Positions 1-9,000 of a DNA stretch of 32,513 nucleotides are shown piece after piece. The translations under genes were made by a program, and so were the position numbers. The notes under the pieces are model-generated. The model was not told the origin of the DNA. It ran no database searches and was given only the letters and a program-made list of their open reading frames with translations. Each line of letters starts with the position of its first letter. The first letter of the stretch is position 1. The stretch is from Acidimicrobiaceae bacterium (GTDB taxonomy: Bacteria > Actinomycetota > Acidimicrobiia > Acidimicrobiales > Palsa-688), in the NCBI GenBank assembly GCA_003156795.1, contig PMHU01000248.1:393-32905 (forward strand), given 5' to 3'.

Positions 1-390
1 ATCGACTACGGCTTCCACGCCCCGACGATGAGCTTTCCGGTGCCGGGAACGTTCATGGTCGAGCCCACGGAGTCTGAGAACCTGGCCGAGCTCGATCGCT
101 TCTGCGAAGCCATGATCGCGATTCGGCGCGAAATCGACGAGGTCGGATCCGGGAAGATCGCTCCCGCGGACAGTGCCCTACGCCACGCACCACATACCTC
201 CTTGGCTCTGGCCGGAACGTGGGATCGCGTCTACAGCCGAGCCGAAGCCGTCTTCCCGGCCGGGCCCACGGCCGATAAGTACTGGCCGCCGGTGGCGCGC
301 ATCGACCAGGCTCACGGTGACCGGAACCTCATGTGTTCCTGCCCGCCGCCGGAAGCGTTCGCGGTAACGGCGATTCACACTTCCGTGTAG
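1..390 (+). CDS. gcvP: Glycine dehydrogenase (decarboxylating), P-protein, C-terminal fragment
   Basis: This is the C-terminal 129 residues of the PLP-dependent P-protein of the glycine cleavage system, which decarboxylates glycine and passes the aminomethyl group to the lipoyl H-protein in the cytoplasm. The reading frame is open from base 1 and ends in TAG at 388-390. The opening stretch DYGFHAPTMSFPVPGT followed by VEPTESENLAELDRFCEAMI is the conserved end of GcvP. PLP-binding parts lie upstream, outside the window. Its last 16 bases overlap the end of the convergent transporter gene on the other strand. Identification is very secure; only the completeness of the upstream gene is unknown. 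Confidence 0.95.
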   Translation: MDYGFHAPTMSFPVPGTFMVEPTESENLAELDRFCEAMIAIRREIDEVGSGKIAPADSALRHAPHTSLALAGTWDRVYSRAEAVFPAGPTADKYWPPVARIDQAHGDRNLMCSCPPPEAFAVTAIHTSV

Positions 391-2219
391 GCGGCGTCGT
401 GACTGTCGGCCACCGCTGGCCAGACGGTTACGGAGTCGGGCTTGAAGCTGATTCGGCAAAGGTCACCCGTGGAGGCGTCCACCGTCTCGACGGTGCGAAC
501 CCGGAGTTGTGGCCCGTCAACCAAACGGACGGTGATCGTGGTCACGGCCCCGAGGTCGACGACGTCGAGCACGGCCGCGGGATAGCCACCACCGTCGTTG
601 GTCAGCGCCACGTGCTCCGGACGAACGCACCACAAAACGTCCATGCCGGGCGGGATCCCGCGGGTCTCGGCCGAGATGAGCAGGGGGCCCACGGCGATCG
701 ACTCGGCCGACGCGATGGTTCCATGCATCAAATTCTGGATGCCCAGGAGTCGGGCCACGCGAGGCGACGCCGGACGACGGTAGACGTCTTGCCTGTTGCC
801 AGCTTGAAGCAGCTTGCCGTCCGCGACGACGAGGATCTCGTCCGCCAGCAGATTCGCCTCCTCGGGATCGTGGGTCACCAGGACGGTCGAAAGCCCAGAC
901 TCACGTTGGAGCCGGCGCAGCTCCTGGCGCAGGTCCTCGCGCACCGGGGCGTCGAGGCTGGAGAAGGGCTCGTCCAGAAGCAACAGCCGGGGTTGCCGGC
1001 TGAGCGCTTGGGCCAGGCTCACACGCTGGCGCTGGCCTCCGGAGAGCTGATGGGGCAAGCGGTCTTGGAAGCCCGTCAGGTGCAGAGTGCGAAGCCACCA
1101 CGCGGCCACCTGCCCGTCGGCGTCGGTCCCGAACAGCAGCTGTTTCCAGACGGTGAGCCCTGGAAAGAGTCCGAGACCTTGGGGGACGTAGCCGATGTGC
1201 CGATCCTCCGTCAGGACGGTACCCATCGATTCGTCGTTGTATGAGACCGGGCCCACGCCCGGGCCCAGAAGGCCGGCGAGGGACTTGAGGGTCAGAGACT
1301 TGCCGGATCCCGATGGCCCGAGGATGGCGAGGCGGTGGCTGGTGGCCCGATGGGCCAGGCGCAGGTGGAACGTACCCACGGTCACGTCGAGGTCGAAGTT
1401 CACGGTGGTCGGCTCCCCCGGGTTGGGCGGGCGGGGGACGGGCTGGTCGATGCGTTTGGCGCGAGCCGCCGGCAGCCGGAGCCTGCTGATGGTCACTACA
1501 CCGGCCGCGGCAACCAGGGCCAACGCCGTCGGCGCCTGTGTGTCAGGGATGCCGGTCCCCGAGAACTGGACGTAAGTGAACACGGGCAGGGAGTAGGGGT
1601 GGTACGCGATCAGGACCGTTGCGCCGTACTCGCCGAAGGCCCGTAGCCAGGTCAGTAAAAGTCCGGCTCGGATGCCGGGAGCGGCGACCGGCAGGTTTAC
1701 CCGCCAGAACCGGGCCAGGGGGCGCTTTCCGAGAGAGGCGGCCAGATCGTCCAGTGCGGGGTCGACGGTCGCGAAGGCGGAGCGCGCCGCGATGACGAGG
1801 AATGGCGAAGCCACGAAGGTTTGGGCGAGGACGATACCGGCGACCGACCCCGTCAGCCGGCCGTCGAAGAAGCGACCGACCGTGGTGTAAGGACCGACCA
1901 TATAGATGAGCACGATGCCGGCCATCACCGGTGGGAGGGCCAGCGGCAGCACCACGATCACTCCGATCGCAGCTGCGATACGACCGCGCGAGCGCGCCAG
2001 CCGATAGGCCAGGGGTATGCCAAACACGGCGATGAGGAAGGTCGAGATGGTGGCGCTCTCAACCGAGGTCCGGAGCGCGCTCCAGAGGCCAGGTGTTCCG
2101 AAGCCGGTTTCCTGCGCCTTCGCCAACCGGATCACGAAGGCGATCAGCGGCAGGGCGAGATAGACGGCTAACAGCCCGCCCAACCAGCTGAGCGGGCTGC
2201 GCGCCGTCCGCGTGGTCAC
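375..2219 (-). CDS. Fused molybdate/tungstate ABC transporter permease and ATPase (ModB-ModC fusion)
   Basis: One 614-residue protein carries both the membrane channel and the motor of an oxyanion importer. Residues about 10-245 form a ModB/CysT-like permease with several hydrophobic segments and the EAA coupling loop at about 157-183. Residues about 270-480 form the ATPase: Walker A GPSGSGKS at 301-308, Q-loop Gln347, LSGGQ at 392-396, Walker B LLLLDEP at 412-418 and H-loop His450. A TOBE-like anion-binding tail follows from about 498. The GTG start overlaps the stop of the binding-protein gene (GTGA at 2216-2219), so the two are translationally coupled. These domains are usually separate proteins. 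Substrate is inferred from the partner; sulfate is the main alternative. Confidence 0.9.
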   Translation of the reverse strand: MTTRTARSPLSWLGGLLAVYLALPLIAFVIRLAKAQETGFGTPGLWSALRTSVESATISTFLIAVFGIPLAYRLARSRGRIAAAIGVIVVLPLALPPVMAGIVLIYMVGPYTTVGRFFDGRLTGSVAGIVLAQTFVASPFLVIAARSAFATVDPALDDLAASLGKRPLARFWRVNLPVAAPGIRAGLLLTWLRAFGEYGATVLIAYHPYSLPVFTYVQFSGTGIPDTQAPTALALVAAAGVVTISRLRLPAARAKRIDQPVPRPPNPGEPTTVNFDLDVTVGTFHLRLAHRATSHRLAILGPSGSGKSLTLKSLAGLLGPGVGPVSYNDESMGTVLTEDRHIGYVPQGLGLFPGLTVWKQLLFGTDADGQVAAWWLRTLHLTGFQDRLPHQLSGGQRQRVSLAQALSRQPRLLLLDEPFSSLDAPVREDLRQELRRLQRESGLSTVLVTHDPEEANLLADEILVVADGKLLQAGNRQDVYRRPASPRVARLLGIQNLMHGTIASAESIAVGPLLISAETRGIPPGMDVLWCVRPEHVALTNDGGGYPAAVLDVVDLGAVTTITVRLVDGPQLRVRTVETVDASTGDLCRISFKPDSVTVWPAVADSHDAAYTEV

Positions 2220-3166
2220 TGACCTGACAGTACCGCCTGCAAGTTGGTCGGCACCGTGCCGCTAACGATCGGAGGTGTCGTCAAAGCGAGCCCTTGCGCC
2301 CGGAGAAGTGCGGCTCCGGCGGGGCCGAGCAGGTAGGCAACGAAGGCGGCGGCCCCGGCCGAGTGCGGAGCGTTGTTGATCACGGTGATGGTGTACACCG
2401 CTTCCAGTACCGGGCCCGGGATGGAAACGGTCTTGATGTTGGACGCGGCCGCCTCGACTCCATAGAAGAACCCGGCGTCGAGCTGTCCGGCTTGCAGTCG
2501 TCCGACGAGGGTGTTCTCTGGGAAGACGTTGGAAGACTCCGTCCCCAGCTGCCTGAGTGCGGGCAGATTGTGCGCGGTCGCCGCGTCGTCGAGGGCGCTG
2601 ACGGCGAGCACGCCCTTCGGGTCGGTCGCGGGGTCAGTGCGCCCCAGCAGGAAGCCGGGTTGGGTTACGACGTCGTACCAGGGCTCGGTCTGAAGGTCGT
2701 GGGCGAACCTGCTGTTCGGGTTGTACCCGATCACGAGTGGGGAGGTTGCGAACTTCGCGTACCAGGAGACCCAGTTCCCATTGGATGCTCCCTCGAGGCC
2801 GACATCTTTAGAGGGATTGGCGCTGATATAGACGTCGCCTTGCTGGGTCTTGCCCTTGATCTCGTTGGCGAGAGAGCCCGAGTCGCCGGAGTACCCCGTA
2901 AACGTGTAGCCGGTCGCGGTATTGAAGGCTGGGCCGACGTCCTTGGTCATCAGATCCACTAGGGAGCCAGCATAGAGAACGTCGACCGGGCCGGAACCCT
3001 GGGCCGAGGTGGGAGTCGGAATCGTGGTGGCGGACGACGAGGGGGTCGCCTTGCTCGAGCTCCCACATCCGGCAGCCAGCAGGGCCAGGCCTGCGAAGAC
3101 GCAAGTACGACGAAGGTTTCTCCGGACCGGGACCGTGCCCGGTTGGGAACAGCGCGACGATGTCAT
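2216..3166 (-). CDS. Molybdate/tungstate-binding lipoprotein (ModA/WtpA-like)
   Basis: This is the extracellular substrate-binding component of the adjacent fused ABC transporter. I start it at the ATG at 3166 (316 aa); an in-frame GTG at 3190 lies inside an inverted repeat and lacks a ribosome-binding site. A basic N-terminus, a hydrophobic stretch and the lipobox LAAGC with Cys34 show a lipoprotein. A Ser/Thr/Pro linker leads to the binding domain, which opens with VLYAGSLVDLM and contains GRTDPATDPKG, both like archaeal and bacterial tungstate/molybdate receptors of the WtpA type. The family assignment is good. Choosing tungstate over molybdate cannot be done from sequence alone. Confidence 0.85.
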   Translation of the reverse strand: MTSSRCSQPGTVPVRRNLRRTCVFAGLALLAAGCGSSSKATPSSSATTIPTPTSAQGSGPVDVLYAGSLVDLMTKDVGPAFNTATGYTFTGYSGDSGSLANEIKGKTQQGDVYISANPSKDVGLEGASNGNWVSWYAKFATSPLVIGYNPNSRFAHDLQTEPWYDVVTQPGFLLGRTDPATDPKGVLAVSALDDAATAHNLPALRQLGTESSNVFPENTLVGRLQAGQLDAGFFYGVEAAASNIKTVSIPGPVLEAVYTITVINNAPHSAGAAAFVAYLLGPAGAALLRAQGLALTTPPIVSGTVPTNLQAVLSGQ

Positions 3167-3188
3167 GAATTCAACCCTAGCCCGAATC

Positions 3189-3209
3189 ACTAGTCCGATT
3201 TCGACTAGT
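3189..3209. repeat. Inverted repeat upstream of the molybdate/tungstate operon
   Basis: ACTAGTC (3189-3195) and GACTAGT (3203-3209) are perfect 7-base inverted arms around a 7-base spacer. The element lies 23 bases upstream of the binding-protein ATG and about 80 bases before the divergent small gene. Size and position suit a repressor operator. It does not resemble the E. coli ModE consensus, and no regulator is encoded next to it. Confidence 0.5.
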
Positions 3210-3289
3210 CAGCGGTGGGGCTCACCGGGTCATTGCCTCGCCCGTCGCCTCTCTTGCTGTGCAGACCAGCCCGGTAGGATCGACAGGAA

Positions 3290-3427
3290 ATGAAAGCTCT
3301 TCGCCGGACGCTGGTCGCCCTCGGGGTAACGGTGATCGTCGCCGGTGTCGTACGCCTGCGAGGCACCGGAGGGACCCCGCCCCAACGTGGGGGTTGGCGG
3401 GAGCTACCCGCAGACGAGCTCGACTGA
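3290..3427 (+). CDS. Small single-span membrane peptide (45 aa)
   Basis: A 45-residue reading frame starts with ATG at 3290, preceded by AGGA and AGGAA purine runs, and ends in TGA at 3425-3427. It begins MKALRRTLVALGV, then has a hydrophobic helix at about residues 8-21 and a polar, Pro/Gly-rich tail ending in ELPADELD. This is the pattern of a positive-inside, single-span membrane peptide. It ends 11 bases before the proposed start of the dehydrogenase-like gene, so the two probably form one transcript. No function is recognised. The frame could be chance, but its start signal and amphipathic layout argue for a real gene. Confidence 0.5.
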   Translation: MKALRRTLVALGVTVIVAGVVRLRGTGGTPPQRGGWRELPADELD

Positions 3428-3438
3428 TCGGCCTTGCT

Positions 3439-4419
3439 TTGAAGGCGACCGTCGTGGGGCTGGGAGCAGTGGGCCGGCAGGCGGTCAATAGTCTCATCGA
3501 GGAAGCCACGTTCGACTCCGTGACGCTGGTGCATCGCGATCCGCGCCGGATCGGGTCTCTGATCCAAGGCTGGGGTGACCGGGTGGAGGTCCACCGCGGC
3601 TCGGCGTCCGACCTTCCCGAAGCCGACGTCACCGTCGTCGCGTTGGCTTCCGGCCAGCTCCGCGCCGCATCGGTCGCGCTGGCCAACGGTAGCCACGTCG
3701 TGTGCGCCACCGACGATCCCGCCGAGGTCCGAGCCCTGCTCGGCCTCGATGGCAAGGCCCGAGGCGAAGGTGTCAGCGTCGCGGTAGGGACCGTCATGGC
3801 GCCGGGTCTCAGTTGCGTTCTGGCCGCACACTTGCGGGGTCACCTCGAGAGGGTGGACGAAATCCACGTCGCGAGCGTTGGCACCGGCGGCCCGGCCTGC
3901 GCCCGCCGTCACCATTCGGCCTTTGCTGCCATCGCCGTGGATTGGGAGGACGGCGAGTGGAGGCGGCGGCCAGGTGGATCGGGCCGTGAACTGGTCTGGT
4001 TTCCTGAGCCGGTGGGCGGAGCCGACTGCTACCGGGCCGCGCTGGCTGATCCCTTCCTTCTGGTTCCGGCTTTTCCTGGCTGCCGTCGGGTGACGTCCAG
4101 GCTCGAAGCGACGCGTCGAGATCGGTTGACGTCCTGGCTTCCGATGCTCCGTTCCCCCCACCCCGAAGGTTTGCTTGGTGCGGTGCGAGTCGAGGTGCGG
4201 GGCTGGATGGCCGGCCGAGCCGAGACCGAGATTCTCGGCGCCGCCATACGACCGGCGGTGGCGGCCGGCGCCGTGACCGCCCGGGCTGCTATCTGGGCCG
4301 CCACCGGCCGGCTGGCTCGGAGTGGATCGGGGGGCCTGGCCGAGCTGGTGCCCGCCCCGGGGAAGTTTCTCCGAGAGCTGGCGGGCGACGGCATAGCCGT
4401 CTCCTCGTTCGGAGGTTAG
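3439..4419 (+). CDS. Saccharopine-dehydrogenase-like NAD(P)-binding protein
   Basis: A Rossmann-fold protein of about 326 residues. The dinucleotide motif TVVGLGAVGRQ (Gly7, Gly9, Gly12) sits at the N-terminus if translation begins at the TTG at 3439, which is why I reject the longer open frame from 3259: its first 60 residues are Arg/Pro-rich and overlap the small upstream gene in another frame. The rest, including VVCATDDPAEVRALL and GTVMAPGLSCVLAAHL, resembles saccharopine-dehydrogenase-like or homoserine-dehydrogenase-like proteins that act on amino-acid-type substrates. No substrate can be named. It converges on the small hypothetical gene at 4464-4745. The start is uncertain because no clear ribosome-binding site precedes the TTG. 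Confidence 0.65.
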   Translation: MKATVVGLGAVGRQAVNSLIEEATFDSVTLVHRDPRRIGSLIQGWGDRVEVHRGSASDLPEADVTVVALASGQLRAASVALANGSHVVCATDDPAEVRALLGLDGKARGEGVSVAVGTVMAPGLSCVLAAHLRGHLERVDEIHVASVGTGGPACARRHHSAFAAIAVDWEDGEWRRRPGGSGRELVWFPEPVGGADCYRAALADPFLLVPAFPGCRRVTSRLEATRRDRLTSWLPMLRSPHPEGLLGAVRVEVRGWMAGRAETEILGAAIRPAVAAGAVTARAAIWAATGRLARSGSGGLAELVPAPGKFLRELAGDGIAVSSFGG

Positions 4420-4463
4420 GAAGATGCGCCGGGCGCCGGAGATTCCGCCGGCTGAAGCGGCCT

Positions 4464-4745
4464 CTAGGGTCGCCGGAAGCGCTGGGTCCAGCGGACCCGC
4501 CAGTCCAGCGGATCGGTCCGCGGCATCACGGCCAGAGTGCGGTTGAGCAGCGTGAGGGTCGCAGTCGCGCCCCAATCGTCGATGACGCCGTGAAGGTGGG
4601 CGGCCACGATGTTTCTCGCCGCCTCGATGATGCTCCGGTCACCACCGGCGGCGGTCGACAAGACGTCCACGGCACCGTCCGTAGCGCCCGAGCTGGATAG
4701 CTCGGCGGCCCGGGCGGCGATGGCTTCAGCTGTCGCTATCGTCAT
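4464..4745 (-). CDS. Hypothetical helical protein (93 aa)
   Basis: A small protein with no family I recognise. It begins with ATG at 4745 inside the last 20 bases of the upstream ABM-domain gene, so translational coupling is likely. The sequence is Ala-rich and predicted helical over about residues 1-60 (for example IIEAARNIVAAHLHGVIDD) and ends in a basic WTQRFRRP tail. No signal peptide, metal motif or membrane span is visible. It is the last gene of a leftward run that begins with the subtilase. Support comes from its position, overlap and plausible codon pattern; with 93 residues it could still be spurious. Confidence 0.55.
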   Translation of the reverse strand: MTIATAEAIAARAAELSSSGATDGAVDVLSTAAGGDRSIIEAARNIVAAHLHGVIDDWGATATLTLLNRTLAVMPRTDPLDWRVRWTQRFRRP

Positions 4746-5046
4746 TGGGCGGCATGCTACTCAGCGGCTGGTAGTGGTCCACTTCCGGGGTGCCGTCGAA
4801 ATGAGGTCCGATCAGGGCGCGCCACTTGGCGAAGCTCGCCGACTGGCGGAATCCGACGAGGTGATCGTCGATCGTCTGCCACTCGACCAGCAGGAGGTAG
4901 CGCGACGGGTGCTCGACGCCCCGATGCAGCTGGATCCGTAGGCATCCGGGGCTCGATGCCAGCACCGTTTTTGCCTGCGCATAGTCCGCTTCGAAGGCGC
5001 TCTCCGCGCCGGGGGTCACGTTGATCAGGGCGTGTTCGAGGAACAT
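4726..5046 (-). CDS. Antibiotic biosynthesis monooxygenase (ABM)-domain protein
   Basis: A 106-residue single-domain protein of the ABM/dimeric alpha-beta-barrel superfamily. The order is typical: a first strand (MFLEHALINVTPGAESAFE), a helix with AKTVLASSPGCLRIQLHRG, a strand with YLLLVEWQTIDDHLVGFR, and the closing helix SASFAKWRALIGPHF. Members include small cofactor-free oxygenases and haem-handling or stress proteins, so the reaction cannot be fixed. The start is ATG at 5046 with a GAG-type site upstream. It follows the methyltransferase gene by 67 bases and overlaps the next small gene by 20 bases. Confidence 0.8.
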   Translation of the reverse strand: MFLEHALINVTPGAESAFEADYAQAKTVLASSPGCLRIQLHRGVEHPSRYLLLVEWQTIDDHLVGFRQSASFAKWRALIGPHFDGTPEVDHYQPLSSMPPNDDSDS

Positions 5047-5113
5047 CGGAGCTCTTTCTTTGGATTCGGTCGGTCAAGACTCTCCATCTGGGCATGCTGC
5101 CGGCCGGTCTCGG

Positions 5114-6004
5114 CTAGGCCGCAGTGGCCACCGCAAAGATGCGGCTGAACGGAAACACGGTGCGGCCTTGGTCGTCGCGCTGGTAAGCGGAGCGCAGGGC
5201 TGCAGCGTAGGACGTGAGGAAGTCATCGGTGTCGGCAGGTGACCCGAACCGCTCGAGGGCGGCCAGGAAGGGCCGCAGCGCCGTCCCCCGTACCCACTGG
5301 AGCACAGCATCGGGTCCTTGGAGTACGTGCAGATAGGTCGTCTCCCAGACGTCCACCACGGCGCCCGTGTCCAGCAGCGCCCTCAAATACGACTGCGGTC
5401 GCAAGACCGCGGCTGAGCGGATGGCGGACTGGAGTAGGTCGCTCCACCTGTCAGAGGTGGCCAGCTCGTGCAGCAGGGTGTGGCTCGGCTCGTCGAAGTT
5501 GTTGGGTACCTGGAATGCGAATGTCCCGCCGGGCGTCAGGGACTCGATAAACCTCGGAAACAGACTGACGTGGCCCTCCACCCACTGAAAGGTGGCGCAG
5601 GAGAGAAGTACGTCGACCGGCTGTTCGGGTTGCCAGTCCCGGATGTCCTGCTTTCGGAACTCGAGCCGACCTGGGACTTCGAGCGCTTTGGCCCGAGCGA
5701 TCATGTCTGCCGAGCTGTCAACTCCGACGATGCGCGCTTCGGGCCAGCGGTCTAACAGTTGGACGGTCGTGTTGCCCGGACCGCAACCCAGGTCGACGAC
5801 CTCCGTCGGCCCAGTTCGTGTAATTCGCGCCAGGAGGTCGACGAAAGGCCGGCGCCTTTCGTCCTCGAACTCGAGGTATTGGTCGGGGTCCCAGTGGGCT
5901 GCGACCCCGGCGGTTGGATCAGGTTCCCGGTGCGCCGTAATAGCCGACCACGTCGCCGATGGCCTCCACGGTCCCCATGTTGTTGTAAATGTCGTTCTGG
6001 CCAC
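5114..6004 (-). CDS. tam: Trans-aconitate 2-methyltransferase-like SAM methyltransferase
   Basis: A class I SAM-dependent methyltransferase closely resembling Tam, which methylates trans-aconitate formed from citrate-cycle aconitate. SAM-binding motif I is EVVDLGCGPGNTT at about residues 68-80, an acidic end of the second strand is VGVDSS, and LLSCATFQWVEGH is characteristic of Tam. Family N-termini begin only a few residues before the WDPxxYL motif, here at residues 38-44. The only ordinary start in frame is a GTG at 6004, which adds a 37-residue leader and overlaps the subtilase gene by 86 bases. The codon where a Met would be expected (5905-5903) is GTC. The true start is therefore unsettled. 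Substrate specificity is inferred from similarity. Confidence 0.8.
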   Translation of the reverse strand: MARTTFTTTWGPWRPSATWSAITAHREPDPTAGVAAHWDPDQYLEFEDERRRPFVDLLARITRTGPTEVVDLGCGPGNTTVQLLDRWPEARIVGVDSSADMIARAKALEVPGRLEFRKQDIRDWQPEQPVDVLLSCATFQWVEGHVSLFPRFIESLTPGGTFAFQVPNNFDEPSHTLLHELATSDRWSDLLQSAIRSAAVLRPQSYLRALLDTGAVVDVWETTYLHVLQGPDAVLQWVRGTALRPFLAALERFGSPADTDDFLTSYAAALRSAYQRDDQGRTVFPFSRIFAVATAA

Positions 6005-9000
6005 CCGAGCCGATCTTCACCGTGGCCAGGTTCGCCACCGTCTCGCCTTTCGTGAAATTGAGGTTGGAAACCACTGGCCTGGTCTCGCCTGCTGGGTACA
6101 CGGTGAGGTACCCGCCGATGGTCCCGGCCGTGACGGTGGTATTGAGGACTACCGCGGACGGGCCGTCCGAGTTACCGATGGTCCCGCTGGGGCCGACCAG
6201 GACGCCACCTTGCCCGACCACGTTGGCGGCGTCCGTCCCGCCGCTGCCGATCGGAGCGTCGAACCCTCCGACGTTCACCCGCGTGTCAAGGATCCGATGG
6301 TCGACCAGCGGAAAGAACCGTGCCCCCGAAGGGTCGCCGGCAGCTGTGAAGTAGCCCTCCAAGTCGACGATGGCGTCGGTCGACCCCATGTTGTTGTAGA
6401 GGTCGATACTGCCCCCGGACCCGAGCTCGACGATGGCCAGGTTGGCGACCGTTTCGAGCTTCGCGAAGTTGAGGTTGGAAACGACTGGCGTCGGCTCTCC
6501 TTCTGGGTACACGGTGAGGTATCCGCCCGTGGTTCCATTGGTGACCGTCACGTTGACTACGACTCCCGTCGCCGTGCTGGGCACTGCGTTGTTTCCGGTG
6601 ACTTGAAGGGGTTCGATCCCGGCGCTTCCGATCGGGTGCTCTGGTGCGCCCAAGCCGATCCGGGTGTCGAGGATGCGGACCGGGGGCAGCGATACGAAGG
6701 TGCTGCCTGCTGCCCCTGTTCCGTCCACGTAGTAACCCGCCAGGTCAGCCACGAGGTCAATGCTGCCGAGGTTGTTGTAGAAGCTGATGTCGCCGCCGGC
6801 CCCGACCTTGACCGTGACCAGGTTTGGCACCGTCTGGTTCCTAGAGAAGTTGATGTTGGAAGTGACAGGTTTCACCTGGCCGGTGGGCCACACCGTCAGG
6901 TACGACCCCGCGCTCGCGTTCACCACCGTGGTATTTATGACCACAGCGGCCACTCCCGTGGCGGGGACCCCGGTGACCCCGCCCGTCCCGGTGACCTTGA
7001 AGGTCAGGGTCTGGGCCGCGCCGATCGGGTGTTGCGGTGCGCCCAAGCCGATCCGGGTGTCGAGGACGCGCGTCGGCGGCACGCTCACATAGGTCCCGAA
7101 ACCGGTCGTAGGCGGGGGCGCGTCGGAGACGGCAGCTCCGGCGTTGAGCATCCCCTGGCCGTACTCGATGTCGGTGCCGCCCGGGCCGAGATCGGTGGCA
7201 GTGGAAATGATCAGTTCACTGACCTGGGTAGGGGTGAGGCTGGGGTTGACCGACCAGATCAGGGCGGCCGTTGCTGCCGCTTGGGGCGCAGCAAAGCTGG
7301 TGCCCGCTCCGGTCGTCGTGAGGGGGCTTCCTCCGGCGTTCAGGAGCGGTATGTCGTTGGCAGTGATTTCCTCCTCGCTCGCGAGGTCGAAGTCGGCGCT
7401 GCCGCCGGGCGCGACCAAAGAGGCGTCGCCCACGTTGGAGTAAGCGGCCCGGTAGCCCTCGCGCCCCGTCGCACCTACGGAGATCACGTTGGGATCAGAG
7501 GCCGGGTAGACTGGGGCGTCGTCGTACTGGTTGTCGCTAGGAGTGGGGTCAAAGCCGATGCTCAGGGCGTCGTTGCCTGCAGCCGCCACGACGAGGATCC
7601 CGGCGGCTTGGGCGGCCTGGATTGCGTCTCCGACAGCGGTGTCGGTGTCGGGGCAGGTGCCGCCCAAGCTGAGGTTGATGATCCTGACCGGATCGGTCGG
7701 GTGGGCGGCCGTGTTGGCGGCCCAGGCGATACCGGCGGCGATTTGGGCCGAGACCGTGTCGTCGTCGAAGTCGACTTTGATCGGCATCACATCGGTGTGC
7801 CAGCCGAGAGAGGCCAACCCTTGGTCGTTGTCGGTCACTGCCGCGATCACGCCTGCGACCGCCGTCCCGTGCCCGGAGTCGGTCTGGCCGGTGTCGGTGT
7901 TGCCCGTCTCTGTGGTGCCGGGTCCCATGGGTAGACCGGTGACTTCATCAAAGCCGTCGACCAGGTTGGCGGCCAGATCGGTCTGGGTGTAGTCGGCGCC
8001 GGTGTCGATGTCGGCGACCACGAGGTTATTCCCGGTCGTGACCGACCATGCTCCCGGGGCGTTGATCACCGGCAAGTTCCACTGTGACGAGTAGTCGGTG
8101 TCATCGGGTGGAGTGGTAGTCCCCGCCTCCGCGGTACCGATGCTTTCCGTCGTGTACTTCTCGCTCGGGGTGATGTGCGAGGGGAGTCCGGCAGCGGTCA
8201 GCACCCGTCCGGCTGCCGATGGATCACCGTTGAAGGACAATACGCCTTCGCCGTAATCGTGCACGTGCGAAAAGCCGGCTTTCCTGAGCGCCGCGACGGC
8301 GAGGGTGGAGTCGTGCGGGTCGGACGTCGTCGCCACTTGTGGAGCGTTGACCGATGAGGCGTCGCAGTCTCCGGGTTCGGGGCCAGGAATCGAGTCGAGG
8401 ACACCCCCAGTGAGCGGACCGTCTATCGACGTCGAGCTGGGGACATCCGCGCCATTGCCGGTCGTCGTCTCTTCGGAGCGGCTCTGAAGGAAGCCGTTCC
8501 AAGCGAGCGACGGGCTGTCGCCGATGGCGCTCCACGGAAAGCTGATGGCCACGCTGTCGGCGGTTATGGTCACCGATGGCGTCACTGGCGACAGGACGTC
8601 GCAGTCGGAGTCCGACTGATAGACGCTTGCGACGAACTGACCGGGGGTCGACGATTGCGCCACGTATCCCAGGTACTCATCGCCGGAACCGTCGCACTCG
8701 TCAGTGAAATCCCCGTTTGTGTCGATCCCGATCTCCCAAGCCCCCAGGGAGTTCTGGACCCAGTGGTCGGCGGTCTGGACTTCGAACGTCCACTCTTGCT
8801 GGGAGCAGTTGTAGAACGCCCCGTATGAAATTGGATCGAACGTGCCCCCGACAGGCGCCATGGAACGGGAGTCGCCGTAGCAGGCGGGGCTTAAGTTGCT
8901 CAGCGGCGCCACGTTGGACGGTCGCACCGTTGTCCGGACCTCGGCTGCCAGCTTCTTGATGTCGAGTCGAAGCGGTCGCATGGTCTTGCTTGTGCGTGCC

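Noticed and set aside
3205..4575. A 456-codon open frame on the minus strand
   Set aside because: Antisense to the Rossmann-fold gene; the product is Arg/Pro/Ser-rich with no domain.
5592..7934. A 780-codon open frame on the plus strand
   Set aside because: It lies antisense to the subtilase, which has a signal peptide, a strong ribosome-binding site and a full catalytic triad. The antisense product has no recognisable domain and only reflects high GC.
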